Positions 26,821-33,751 of a stretch of DNA of 33,751 nucleotides are shown piece by piece (position 1 is the stretch's first letter; every line of letters starts with the position of its first letter). This DNA is from Chromatiales bacterium. GTDB lineage: Bacteria > Pseudomonadota > Gammaproteobacteria > SZUA-152. The notes beneath the pieces were generated by a model. The model saw only the letters and a list, made by a program, of their open reading frames with translations, did not search any database and had not been told where the DNA came from. The translations under genes and the position numbers were made by a program. The stretch covers positions 1 through 33,751 of the forward strand of contig JALSGT010000005.1 of assembly GCA_026982555.1 (NCBI GenBank), given 5' to 3'.

Positions 26821-27837
26821 ATGAGAATCGTCTTCTTTAGTAGCAAGCCTTACGAGCAAACGTTTTTTGACGAGGCCAATGAGAAATTTGGTTTTGAGCT
26901 GGTTTATTTTACGCACCCTCTGTCCCGACACACAGCGCTGAAATCATTATCGGCTGATGCCGTGTGCGTGTTTGTCAACGATACACTTGATTACGATGTT
27001 CTTTCGGCTTTGCAGCGACAGGACATTCGGCTGGTGGTGTTGCGTTGTGCCGGATTTAACAATGTGGATTTACCTGCCGCAGAAAAACTGGGTGTGAGAG
27101 TGGTGCGGGTTCCTGCTTATTCTCCCTATGCCGTGGCCGAACACACGGTGGGTTTGATGTTGTCACTCAATCGTAAAATCCACCGCGCCCATAATCGTGT
27201 ACGGGAGGGCAATTTTTCGTTAGAGGGGTTGTTGGGTTTTGATATGCATGGCCGGACCGCAGGGGTGATTGGTACCGGGCGGATTGGTTCTGTGGTGGTG
27301 CGTATTTTGTCCGGCATGGGTTGCCGTGTGTTGGCTTGCGATCCCCAGAAAAATAATGAGTGCGTACAGTTGGGGGCACGCTATGTGAGCCTGCCGGAAC
27401 TTTATGCGCAGTCCGACATTATCAGTCTGCATTGCCCGCTGGACTGCGATACCCATTATCTGATTAATGCTGCTGCGCTGGCGCAAATGAAGGATGGCGT
27501 GATGCTGATTAATACCAGCCGGGGAGCCGTGATTGATGCGGCAATTTTGGTGCCGGGGCTGAAATCGGGAAAAATCGGCTACCTGGGCCTGGATGTTTAT
27601 GAACAGGAAGGCGACCTGTTTTTTGAAGACCTGTCCAATGAAATTATTCAGGATGATGTGTTTGAGCGACTGGTGACGTTTCCCAATGTATTGATCACTG
27701 GGCATCAGGGGTATTTTACCGAAGATGCGCTGCGAAATATTGCGCAGACCAGTCTTGCCAATGTCCATGCGCTGGAACAGGGACAGGTTTGCGAAAATGA
27801 GCTGACGGCCACGGTATTGCGTGGCACTTGCCGGTGA
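26821..27837 (+). CDS. ldhA: D-lactate dehydrogenase (fermentative, NAD-dependent)
   Basis: 338 residues from ATG 26821, matching the N-terminus MRIVFFSSKPYEQTFFD expected for LdhA; an upstream GTG would add 16 unlike residues. Reduces pyruvate to D-lactate with NADH in the cytoplasm. The NAD fold motif is GVIGTGRIGSVV (about 152-163). Also seen: RCAGFNNVDL, the catalytic Arg in NTSRGAVIDAA, and the catalytic His in ITGHQGYFTEDAL. The substrate loop YSPYAVAEHTVGL is also family-typical. The P-type ATPase gene starts five bases after the stop, so they are likely co-transcribed. Confidence 0.92.
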   Translation: MRIVFFSSKPYEQTFFDEANEKFGFELVYFTHPLSRHTALKSLSADAVCVFVNDTLDYDVLSALQRQDIRLVVLRCAGFNNVDLPAAEKLGVRVVRVPAYSPYAVAEHTVGLMLSLNRKIHRAHNRVREGNFSLEGLLGFDMHGRTAGVIGTGRIGSVVVRILSGMGCRVLACDPQKNNECVQLGARYVSLPELYAQSDIISLHCPLDCDTHYLINAAALAQMKDGVMLINTSRGAVIDAAILVPGLKSGKIGYLGLDVYEQEGDLFFEDLSNEIIQDDVFERLVTFPNVLITGHQGYFTEDALRNIAQTSLANVHALEQGQVCENELTATVLRGTCR

Positions 27838-27841
27838 TGGT

Positions 27842-30589
27842 ATGGGTATCCTGTTTGGCAAACGCCATGTTCAGCCGACTGTGGCTGTATCACCCTCAGA
27901 AAACGGGCATGCTAAAGATGTCAACACTGTTTTTGCATTACTCGAAACGGGCGTCGATGGGTTAACAAAAGCTGAGGCTGAAAAACGTCTGGCCAGATAT
28001 GGGCCGAATCGGCTTGCAGAAGCAAAAACACGTAACCCCTTGCTGCGTTTTTTCTGTCAATTCCACAATGTGCTGATTTATGTGTTGATGGTGGCGAGTC
28101 TCGTGACTGCGTTGCTGGAACATTGGCTGGATGCCAGTGTGATTCTTGGTGTCGTGGTGCTTAATGCGTTGATTGGTTTTGTGCAGGAAGGCAAGGCTGA
28201 GGATGCCTTGCGCGCCATTCGGCAAATGCTCTCGCTTAATGCCATGGTCTTGCGGGATGGGCGGCAGTCGATTATCCCGGCGGAAGAACTGGTGCCCGGT
28301 GATGTTGTTTTGTTGCAGTCTGGCGACAAAGTGCCCGCAGATTTGCGTCTGTTTCGTGTCAAGGGCTTGCAGATTCAGGAGTCAGTGCTCACGGGCGAAT
28401 CGCTGGCGGTGGAAAAGAGCGTCGATGCTGTGACACAGCAAACGGTTATCGGTGACCGACGTTGCATGGCCTACTTCGGTACTCTGGTGACCCGTGGTCA
28501 GGGGCGTGCTGTGGTGGTGGCCACGGGGGCGCAAACTGAGATTGGCCACATTAGCACACTGGTATCGGAAGTGGATTCAGTGGCAACGCCATTATTGCGT
28601 CAAATGGCGCAGTTTGGTCGCTGGCTGACGGCCGCTATTTTAGGGGTTGCCGCTATTACCTTCTTTTTCGGTGTGTGGTTGCGGGATTATTTACCTGCCG
28701 ATATGTTTCTTGCTGCCGTCAGTCTGGCAGTGGCGGCGATTCCTGAAGGGTTGCCTGCCATTATGACCATCACGCTGGCGATGGGGGTGCAGCGTATGGC
28801 CCGGCGCAACGCCATTATTCGCAGGCTGCCTGCCGTTGAAACTCTGGGAGCCGTATCGGTCATCTGCTCGGATAAAACCGGTACCCTGACCCGTAACGAA
28901 ATGGTGGTACGCAGCATTGTCACAGCCGATCAGCTGTTTGCTTTGAGTGGTGCGGGTTACGACCCTCACGGAATTCTTTCAATAATCAATCCGTCAGGGG
29001 AAAACCGGGATGTGTTACCCGAGCAACAGCCACCACTGTTACTGGAAGCGCTGCGTGCGGCAATGTTGTGCAATGACGCCTCACTGGAGCACGCTGATGA
29101 CGAATGGCGGGTGCAGGGTGACCCCATGGAAGGCGCATTGCTGGTGGCCGGTGCAAAGGCAGGGCTGGATATTGACGTTGAGACCAGACAGTACCCGCGT
29201 ACCGATCTTATCCCCTTTGAGTCCGAGCATCGTTTCATGGCGACACTGCATCACAGTCACCGCAGTGAAGCGTTTATTTTTCTCAAAGGTGCGCCAGAGC
29301 GGGTGCTGGAAATGTGTGCGCGACAAAAAAATCTGTCAGGCGAATCAGCGCTGGATAAAAAATACTGGCTGGCTCGAATTGAAGAGATGGCAGGGCAAGG
29401 GCAGCGTGTACTGGCCATTGCCGTCAAAGCGGTCGAGCACCAACAGATAGAACTGTCGTTTGATGATGTGAATAATGGCTTGACCATGCTGAGTCTGTTC
29501 GGTCTGATTGATCCGCCGCGTGAAGAAGCCATCGCCGCCGTGCAAGCCTGTGGAGAGGCGGGCATCAGGGTGAAGATGATTACCGGTGACCATGCTGCCA
29601 CTGCGCGCGCCATTGCCCGGCAGCTGCAACTGGTTAACGCTGATGCTGCTATTACCGGACAGCAACTTGAGCGGATGAGTGAGGCCGAGCTACGCCAGCA
29701 GGTGCAGGGCGTGGACGTTTATGCGCGAGTAAACCCTGATCACAAATTGCGTCTGGTCAGGTCATTGCAGGAGCATGGCAAAATCGTGGCCATGACCGGG
29801 GATGGTGTTAATGATGCGCCAGCCCTGAAACGTGCCGATGTGGGCACGGCCATGGGCCAGAATGGCACTGAAGCAGCAAAAGAAGCCGCCGAAATGGTGC
29901 TGGCTGATGACAACTTTGCCTCCATTATTTATGCCGTGGAAGAAGGTCGCACGGTTTACGACAATCTCAAAAAGGCCATTTTGTTTATTCTGCCCACCAA
30001 CGGCGGAGAAGCATTGATTATCCTCGCTGCCATTGCTTTAGGTTTTCAACAGTTACCGCTGACCCCTGTGCAGATACTCTGGGTGAATATGGTAACGGCG
30101 GTGACACTGGCCTTGTCGCTGGCCTTCGAGCCGCCGGAGGTGAATGTCATGCACCGCCCGCCGCGTGACCCTCGGGAGCCGATACTGAATGCGCACCTGT
30201 TGTGGCGCATTATTTTTGTCTCATTGATTCTAATGGGGGGTACTTTCGGGCTTTTTATCTGGGAAATGCAGCGAGGTTCGAGTATTGAGCATGCGCGCAC
30301 CGTTGCAGTGAACACGCTGGTGATGTTTGAGATTTTTTATGTGTTCAATTCCCGTTATATCACCGCTTCGGTATTTAATCGTGCCGGGTTTATTGGCAAT
30401 CCTTATGTATTGATGGCTATAGCAGTGCTTGTCATTTTTCAATTAGGTTTCACCTACTTGCCATTACTGCAAACCTTGTTTGGTACGGTGGCTATTGGTA
30501 TCGATATCTGGTTACGCATTGTATTGGTTGCTTCTACGGTATTGTTTCTGGTTGAAATGGAAAAAGTATTTTTACGATACAAACAATGA
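27842..30589 (+). CDS. Cation-translocating P-type ATPase (P2 type)
   Basis: 915 residues from ATG 27842; a GTG at 27821 inside ldhA is an alternative. Order: N-terminal cation-ATPase domain, two membrane helices, actuator with LTGES, M3-M4 with PEGLP (301-305), phosphorylation site DKTGTLT (Asp 344), nucleotide domain with FKGAPERVL-like [10 protein letters not shown], hinge TGDGVND (652-658), then M5-M10. Compared with SERCA ligands, M4 Glu is kept, M5 has NGGE (Asn and Glu kept) and M6 has NMVTA, so the last Asp is Ala. It resembles a bacterial PMR1/SERCA-like subgroup with [10 protein letters not shown] in M6. Transported ion is uncertain: calcium, manganese or sodium are candidates. Confidence 0.9.
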   Translation: MGILFGKRHVQPTVAVSPSENGHAKDVNTVFALLETGVDGLTKAEAEKRLARYGPNRLAEAKTRNPLLRFFCQFHNVLIYVLMVASLVTALLEHWLDASVILGVVVLNALIGFVQEGKAEDALRAIRQMLSLNAMVLRDGRQSIIPAEELVPGDVVLLQSGDKVPADLRLFRVKGLQIQESVLTGESLAVEKSVDAVTQQTVIGDRRCMAYFGTLVTRGQGRAVVVATGAQTEIGHISTLVSEVDSVATPLLRQMAQFGRWLTAAILGVAAITFFFGVWLRDYLPADMFLAAVSLAVAAIPEGLPAIMTITLAMGVQRMARRNAIIRRLPAVETLGAVSVICSDKTGTLTRNEMVVRSIVTADQLFALSGAGYDPHGILSIINPSGENRDVLPEQQPPLLLEALRAAMLCNDASLEHADDEWRVQGDPMEGALLVAGAKAGLDIDVETRQYPRTDLIPFESEHRFMATLHHSHRSEAFIFLKGAPERVLEMCARQKNLSGESALDKKYWLARIEEMAGQGQRVLAIAVKAVEHQQIELSFDDVNNGLTMLSLFGLIDPPREEAIAAVQACGEAGIRVKMITGDHAATARAIARQLQLVNADAAITGQQLERMSEAELRQQVQGVDVYARVNPDHKLRLVRSLQEHGKIVAMTGDGVNDAPALKRADVGTAMGQNGTEAAKEAAEMVLADDNFASIIYAVEEGRTVYDNLKKAILFILPTNGGEALIILAAIALGFQQLPLTPVQILWVNMVTAVTLALSLAFEPPEVNVMHRPPRDPREPILNAHLLWRIIFVSLILMGGTFGLFIWEMQRGSSIEHARTVAVNTLVMFEIFYVFNSRYITASVFNRAGFIGNPYVLMAIAVLVIFQLGFTYLPLLQTLFGTVAIGIDIWLRIVLVASTVLFLVEMEKVFLRYKQ

Positions 30590-30749
30590 CCTTTTTAAAA
30601 TGGTATTTTTGCAAATAACTAAAATGCAGCAATTTTTCCTGTCGGGTTATTTTTCCACCTGATCAGCATAAAGGTACCACCTTTTCCGGATAAAAATAAT
30701 CACCAGACATCCTGGTTGTTTTGGGTGTATATAAGGGTTTTTATTCTTT

Positions 30750-30775
30750 CTATAGTTTGCGTATAGGGCTATAGT
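30750..30775. promoter_or_regulatory. Direct repeat of CTATAGT upstream of ppk2
   Basis: CTATAGT occurs at 30750-30756 and 30769-30775, 19 bases apart, in the 237-base gap 30590-30826. Either copy could serve as a -10 element (TATAGT), so the repeat may mark two overlapping promoters rather than an operator. Nothing else in the gap is convincing. Confidence 0.3.
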
Positions 30776-30826
30776 ATAAGCGATATCCACTCCTTTATAG
30801 ACCCTCAGGGTTTGGTGTACACGCCA

Positions 30827-31735
30827 ATGACAAAACAGTTAGACATAGACATCAATAACAGCACAGGAAAGACCAAAGGGAAGAAAAAGATCATTTTTGA
30901 TCTAAATGTTGAAGGTCCCAGAATTGCCTGGAATGAAGATGGTTCTTTTCCGTATCAAACCAAAATGGATACGGTGACCTATGAGCTGGAAAAGCATCTG
31001 CTGCAAATTGAACTGCTTAAAGTTCAAAGCTGGATTCAGGATACCAAGCAGCGCGTGGTGGTTGTTTTTGAAGGCCGTGATGCTGCGGGTAAAGGGGGGA
31101 CGATTAAACGCTTTATGGAACACCTTAACCCACGAGGAGCCAAAGTGGTTGCCTTGGAAAAACCGAATGCCAGAGAACGAAACCAATGGTATTTTCAGCG
31201 TTATATTCAGCATCTTCCATCGAAAGGAGAGATCGTCTTGTTTGACCGCTCCTGGTATAACCGCGCAGGCGTTGAAAAGGTCATGGGGTTTTGTGATGAC
31301 CACGAACATCTTGAGTTTTTACGTCAAGCCCCTGAGCTGGAAAGAATGTTAGTCAATGCCGGTCTGATTTTTTACAAATACTGGTTCTCCGTCAGTCGTG
31401 AGGAACAGTTTCGCCGCTTTAAATCACGTCAAAAAGATCCACTCAAACAATGGAAGCTGAGTCCGGTAGACATGGCTTCTCTTAGCAAGTGGCATGATTA
31501 CACTGAAGCCAAGGATGTCATGTTTTTTCACACTGATACCCGGGATGCGCCCTGGACAGTGATAAAGTCAGACGATAAAAAGCGTGGCCGTATTAACTGT
31601 ATGCGCCATTTTTTGAGCAAATTGGATTATCCGGACAAAGATCATGATGTGGTCGGCAAACTTGACCCTCTTATTGCCGGGTCTGCAAAGCAGATCCATG
31701 AAAAAGATGAGATAGCTGATTTTCATAATAAGTGA
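30827..31735 (+). CDS. ppk2: Polyphosphate kinase 2 family protein, class I
   Basis: 302 residues from ATG 30827; GTG 30815 and TTG 30812 are in-frame alternatives without better ribosome sites. Transfers phosphate between polyphosphate and nucleoside diphosphates (class I normally makes GTP or ATP from NDP). Walker A GRDAAGKGGT is at 83-92, Walker B/lid DRSWYNRAGVEKVMGF starts at Asp 140, and PNARERNQWYFQRY precedes it. A single PPK2 domain of normal length, cytoplasmic. The gene for a strongly basic lysine-rich protein follows 132 bases downstream, which may matter because basic proteins bind polyphosphate. Confidence 0.92.
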   Translation: MTKQLDIDINNSTGKTKGKKKIIFDLNVEGPRIAWNEDGSFPYQTKMDTVTYELEKHLLQIELLKVQSWIQDTKQRVVVVFEGRDAAGKGGTIKRFMEHLNPRGAKVVALEKPNARERNQWYFQRYIQHLPSKGEIVLFDRSWYNRAGVEKVMGFCDDHEHLEFLRQAPELERMLVNAGLIFYKYWFSVSREEQFRRFKSRQKDPLKQWKLSPVDMASLSKWHDYTEAKDVMFFHTDTRDAPWTVIKSDDKKRGRINCMRHFLSKLDYPDKDHDVVGKLDPLIAGSAKQIHEKDEIADFHNK

Positions 31736-31867
31736 AAATAGCTGAGGGATTCATGAAATAAACCAAATGAGCCGGTAGATTTTTTTCGGGCCTGATCAAT
31801 AATAGTTACGACATGTTGTTTTGGACGGCCTGGCCAGCATTTTATATGTAAAATGAGGAGTGTTATT

Positions 31868-32185
31868 ATGAGTAAAGAGAAAAAAAAACAAAAAAAATTA
31901 AAAAAGGTGATCAAGAAGTCTTACGATGAAATCGCCAAGGCTGCGGTGAGTGCGAAAAAAGCCGAAAGTCGGGCCAGCAAGGCTGCCAAGCATGCGCGTG
32001 AAGCACGGGCCGCAGTTGCCAAAGCTGAAGAGCGGTTAAAAAAAATGATTGCCGAGCTTAAAAAACTGGAAGCGGATAAGGTTGCCCGAAAAAATGCGGC
32101 ACAAAAGTCGGCACAAAAAAAAGCTATCAGGCAAGCCAGGAAAAACAAAGAAAAACAAAGAAAAACCGCTAAAAATAAAAAGTAG
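31868..32185 (+). CDS. Lysine/alanine-rich basic coiled-coil protein
   Basis: 105 residues from ATG 31868, with GAGGAG eight to nine bases upstream. The sequence is almost wholly Lys, Ala, Arg, Glu and Gln: a Lys-rich start (MSKEKKKQKKLKKVIKKSYD), an Ala-rich helical middle (residues about 20-60) with coiled-coil periodicity, and a Lys-rich C-terminus. It recalls histone-H1-like and AlgP-type proteins of pseudomonads in composition only. No signal peptide or membrane segment. The likely role is binding DNA, RNA or polyphosphate. The neighbour is ppk2. Confidence 0.75.
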   Translation: MSKEKKKQKKLKKVIKKSYDEIAKAAVSAKKAESRASKAAKHAREARAAVAKAEERLKKMIAELKKLEADKVARKNAAQKSAQKKAIRQARKNKEKQRKTAKNKK

Positions 32186-32224
32186 TTTTTGTTATAACGG
32201 TGTCTACGTCACACGTTGACAAAA

Positions 32225-32252
32225 CGGGCAGGGAAAATATTACCCGTGCCCG
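32225..32252 (-). terminator. Terminator-like hairpin between the basic protein and the metalloprotease
   Basis: CGGGCAGGG (32225-32233) pairs with CCCGTGCCCG (32243-32252) with one bulged base. On the minus strand it is followed by TTTTG, so it suits the metalloprotease gene, which stops 80 bases earlier at 32333. On the plus strand the run after the stem is A/G-rich, though TTTTT appears 20 bases later. Confidence 0.5.
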
Positions 32253-32332
32253 CAAAGAGATGCCTGTTTTTCATTCTGGTTTTTATTCGCTGAAGTCCAG
32301 AATTGTCAGCGGGTGAACCTCAGAAGCCGGGG

Positions 32333-33751
32333 TTAATACTCAAGGGTGATACCCCAGGAAACAAGTGTTCCAACATCCTGGGCTGCGAGGTCGCGTACGC
32401 GGAGTTGCCAGTTACCACGAACAGATTCACCCAGAATATCGTTGAGGTCAGGTGTTGATGTGGGGTCGTACAACCGCTTGAGGTTGTTGTTCGATCCACC
32501 TTTATTATTGTGCAGCCGCACAACCTGCCCGGACGGAGAAAAAAGCTCGACCTGAAGATCGCCAATATAGGGGTGTACAATATCAATGTTGACGGTGATA
32601 TTTTTGACCTCACCCTCTTGCTGGATTTGAATCTCGCTTGATTCTCCCTGGGCGTTGGCGTCTGGGATCGGGAGATTCGGGTTTACGCTTTCTGTTATTG
32701 CCGTAGAACGGCGTTGGTATTCGGTCACAATGCCCCAGCGTACCAGCCGACCGACATCCTGAGAGGCGGTATCAACAACGGTGAGTGACCAGTTTCCACC
32801 AACGTCGCTTCCCGCCAACTTTGCCAGTGCGGGCAATGTTGCGCTACTGTAAGTCTTTATGATGTCATCGCCATCCTCGCCCTCATGATTGTGTAACACC
32901 ACTTCAATGCCACCCGGGCTAACGAGTGAGACTTTCAGGTCGCTGATCCAGCTGTGGATGATTTCTACGGTGACAGAAAGATCCGTGATTTCACCGGATG
33001 GCGTGATATTCAGAAAACTGGTGACTCCTTTGGGGTCATTGTCGGGAATGAGTACGTTTGGGAATGTTTCAGCTTCGGCAATGGGTTGGCTTTTGGGGTC
33101 TCCAACAGTGAATGTGATGCCATCGCCGGCAGCGCTGATTTCTGAGATGACAAGACCGGAATCTGTGCCGTTCCACATTCGGGATGAAGGCGTTGTTACA
33201 TCAGAGACTGCCACGCCGGGCACGTCACCAAAGAGGTCTGTGGCATCACCGGCATTACGATTGTTTTCGAGATCAAGACTGCCATCAGCCTGGAGGAGGG
33301 CGCATTGGTAATGTTTGTTTCGAGTGCCATCCTGCCATTCGTTGGAGCCCAGTGTGTCGCAGTGGTAAACAGCCAGTCCACTTGATGGCAGGTAACTGTC
33401 CAGCCCGAGCTGGCTGCGATTTTCAATGATGAAATATTCATTGGGCAGCGTGGTTTCATGTTTCCAGATGGTGTTGTAGCTGCCATGCGGGGCCGTAATT
33501 GTGTCGGATGAATTGAGAATATGCACATTATCAACCCAGCCCGCGAGTTCGCGTAAATAGCCGCATACCGGTGAAGGTGTGCGGCGCTGATTGAGATAGT
33601 TGCCTGAGCCCATGAGACAGTAGCGACCGATACCCTGACTTTTTTCAAAATCGCCATCACGTTTTCCATAGTCGTACATGTCCGGGAAGCGGCAAAGCAA
33701 GTGCCCGTTTTCGTGACAGATTGTTCCAATCCTCAAATCGACAGCATATGT
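32333..33751 (-). CDS. M6-like metalloprotease with two P-domain-like repeats, N-terminal part outside the window
   Basis: The frame is open to the window edge, so the N-terminus is missing; about 472 residues are visible. The zinc motif HENGH (33701-33715) is followed by LLCRFPDMYDYG, as in M6 and immune-inhibitor-A-like peptidases (HExxH...PDLYD), then GRYCLMGSGNY. After the catalytic part, two repeats of about 120 residues start FPNVLIPDNDPKGVTSFLNI and NPNLPIPDANAQGESSEIQI. Each carries the P/Homo-B pattern ISDLKVSLVSPGGIEVVLHN / IGDLQVELFSPSGQVVRLHN and ends in a GNWSLTVVDTASQDVGRLVRW-type motif (shown in part: GNWSLTVVDTASQDVG). Probably secreted. Many cysteines lie in the catalytic part. 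Confidence 0.85.
   Translation of the reverse strand, partial: TYAVDLRIGTICHENGHLLCRFPDMYDYGKRDGDFEKSQGIGRYCLMGSGNYLNQRRTPSPVCGYLRELAGWVDNVHILNSSDTITAPHGSYNTIWKHETTLPNEYFIIENRSQLGLDSYLPSSGLAVYHCDTLGSNEWQDGTRNKHYQCALLQADGSLDLENNRNAGDATDLFGDVPGVAVSDVTTPSSRMWNGTDSGLVISEISAAGDGITFTVGDPKSQPIAEAETFPNVLIPDNDPKGVTSFLNITPSGEITDLSVTVEIIHSWISDLKVSLVSPGGIEVVLHNHEGEDGDDIIKTYSSATLPALAKLAGSDVGGNWSLTVVDTASQDVGRLVRWGIVTEYQRRSTAITESVNPNLPIPDANAQGESSEIQIQQEGEVKNITVNIDIVHPYIGDLQVELFSPSGQVVRLHNNKGGSNNNLKRLYDPTSTPDLNDILGESVRGNWQLRVRDLAAQDVGTLVSWGITLEY

Noticed and set aside
30670-30684. AAAGGT-ACC-ACCTTT hairpin after the P-type ATPase
   Set aside because: The stem has four A-T pairs of six and only a short T tail; too weak to call a terminator.

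Overview
The window is a chromosomal segment of a gammaproteobacterium, inferred from gene order and protein type. Two classical gammaproteobacterial blocks are present: folC-dedD-cvpA-purF-metZ on the plus strand (5262-10743) and xseB-ispA-dxs-queD-folE2 on the minus strand (26256-21757). A type I sulfide:quinone oxidoreductase with its redox cysteines, next to a DUF3365 haem protein, suggests an organism that meets sulfide. D-lactate dehydrogenase and a class I PPK2 fit a lineage that copes with low oxygen and stores polyphosphate. The species is not identified.

Layout. 1-1603: a tandem duplication of a two-gene unit, a glycine-zipper protein with four conserved cysteines followed by a small two-helix membrane protein. 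It resembles orphan effector-C-terminus/immunity cassettes. One effector copy and one immunity copy carry single-base frameshifts. 1814-5243: an unrecognised membrane protein and a double AAA+ ATPase, lying where accD often precedes folC in relatives. 5262-10743: folate, cell-division, purine and methionine genes. The 240-base purF-metZ gap holds a promoter candidate, a SAM-II-like aptamer and a terminator with a competing antiterminator. 10746-15518 (minus): an exported TPR protein and a large class III cyclase/AAA/TPR signalling protein. 15623-19376 (plus): a glycerate 2-kinase-like protein, DUF1853, a near-perfect CRP-type site before a 60-residue membrane protein, and a retropepsin-like protease. 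A wrecked class I glutamine amidotransferase lies antisense between the last two genes. 19475-21522 (minus): SQR and the DUF3365 protein. 21757-26256 (minus): pterin/queuosine and isoprenoid genes plus xseB, with a 64-base palindromic MITE-like element between ispA and dxs. 26821-32185 (plus): D-lactate dehydrogenase directly followed by a P2-type cation ATPase, then PPK2 and a lysine/alanine-rich basic protein. 32333-33751 (minus): the C-terminal part of an M6-like metalloprotease with two P-domain-like repeats, cut by the window end.

How it fits together. The strongest regulatory reading is that metZ is shut off by S-adenosylmethionine through a SAM-II riboswitch, a class known mainly from alphaproteobacteria. 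A cAMP theme is possible, since a class III cyclase gene and a CRP-type operator lie within about 5 kb, but a functional link is inference. The most novel accessory content is the duplicated and decaying effector/immunity-like module at the left edge. No tRNA, rRNA, CRISPR array or insertion sequence was seen.
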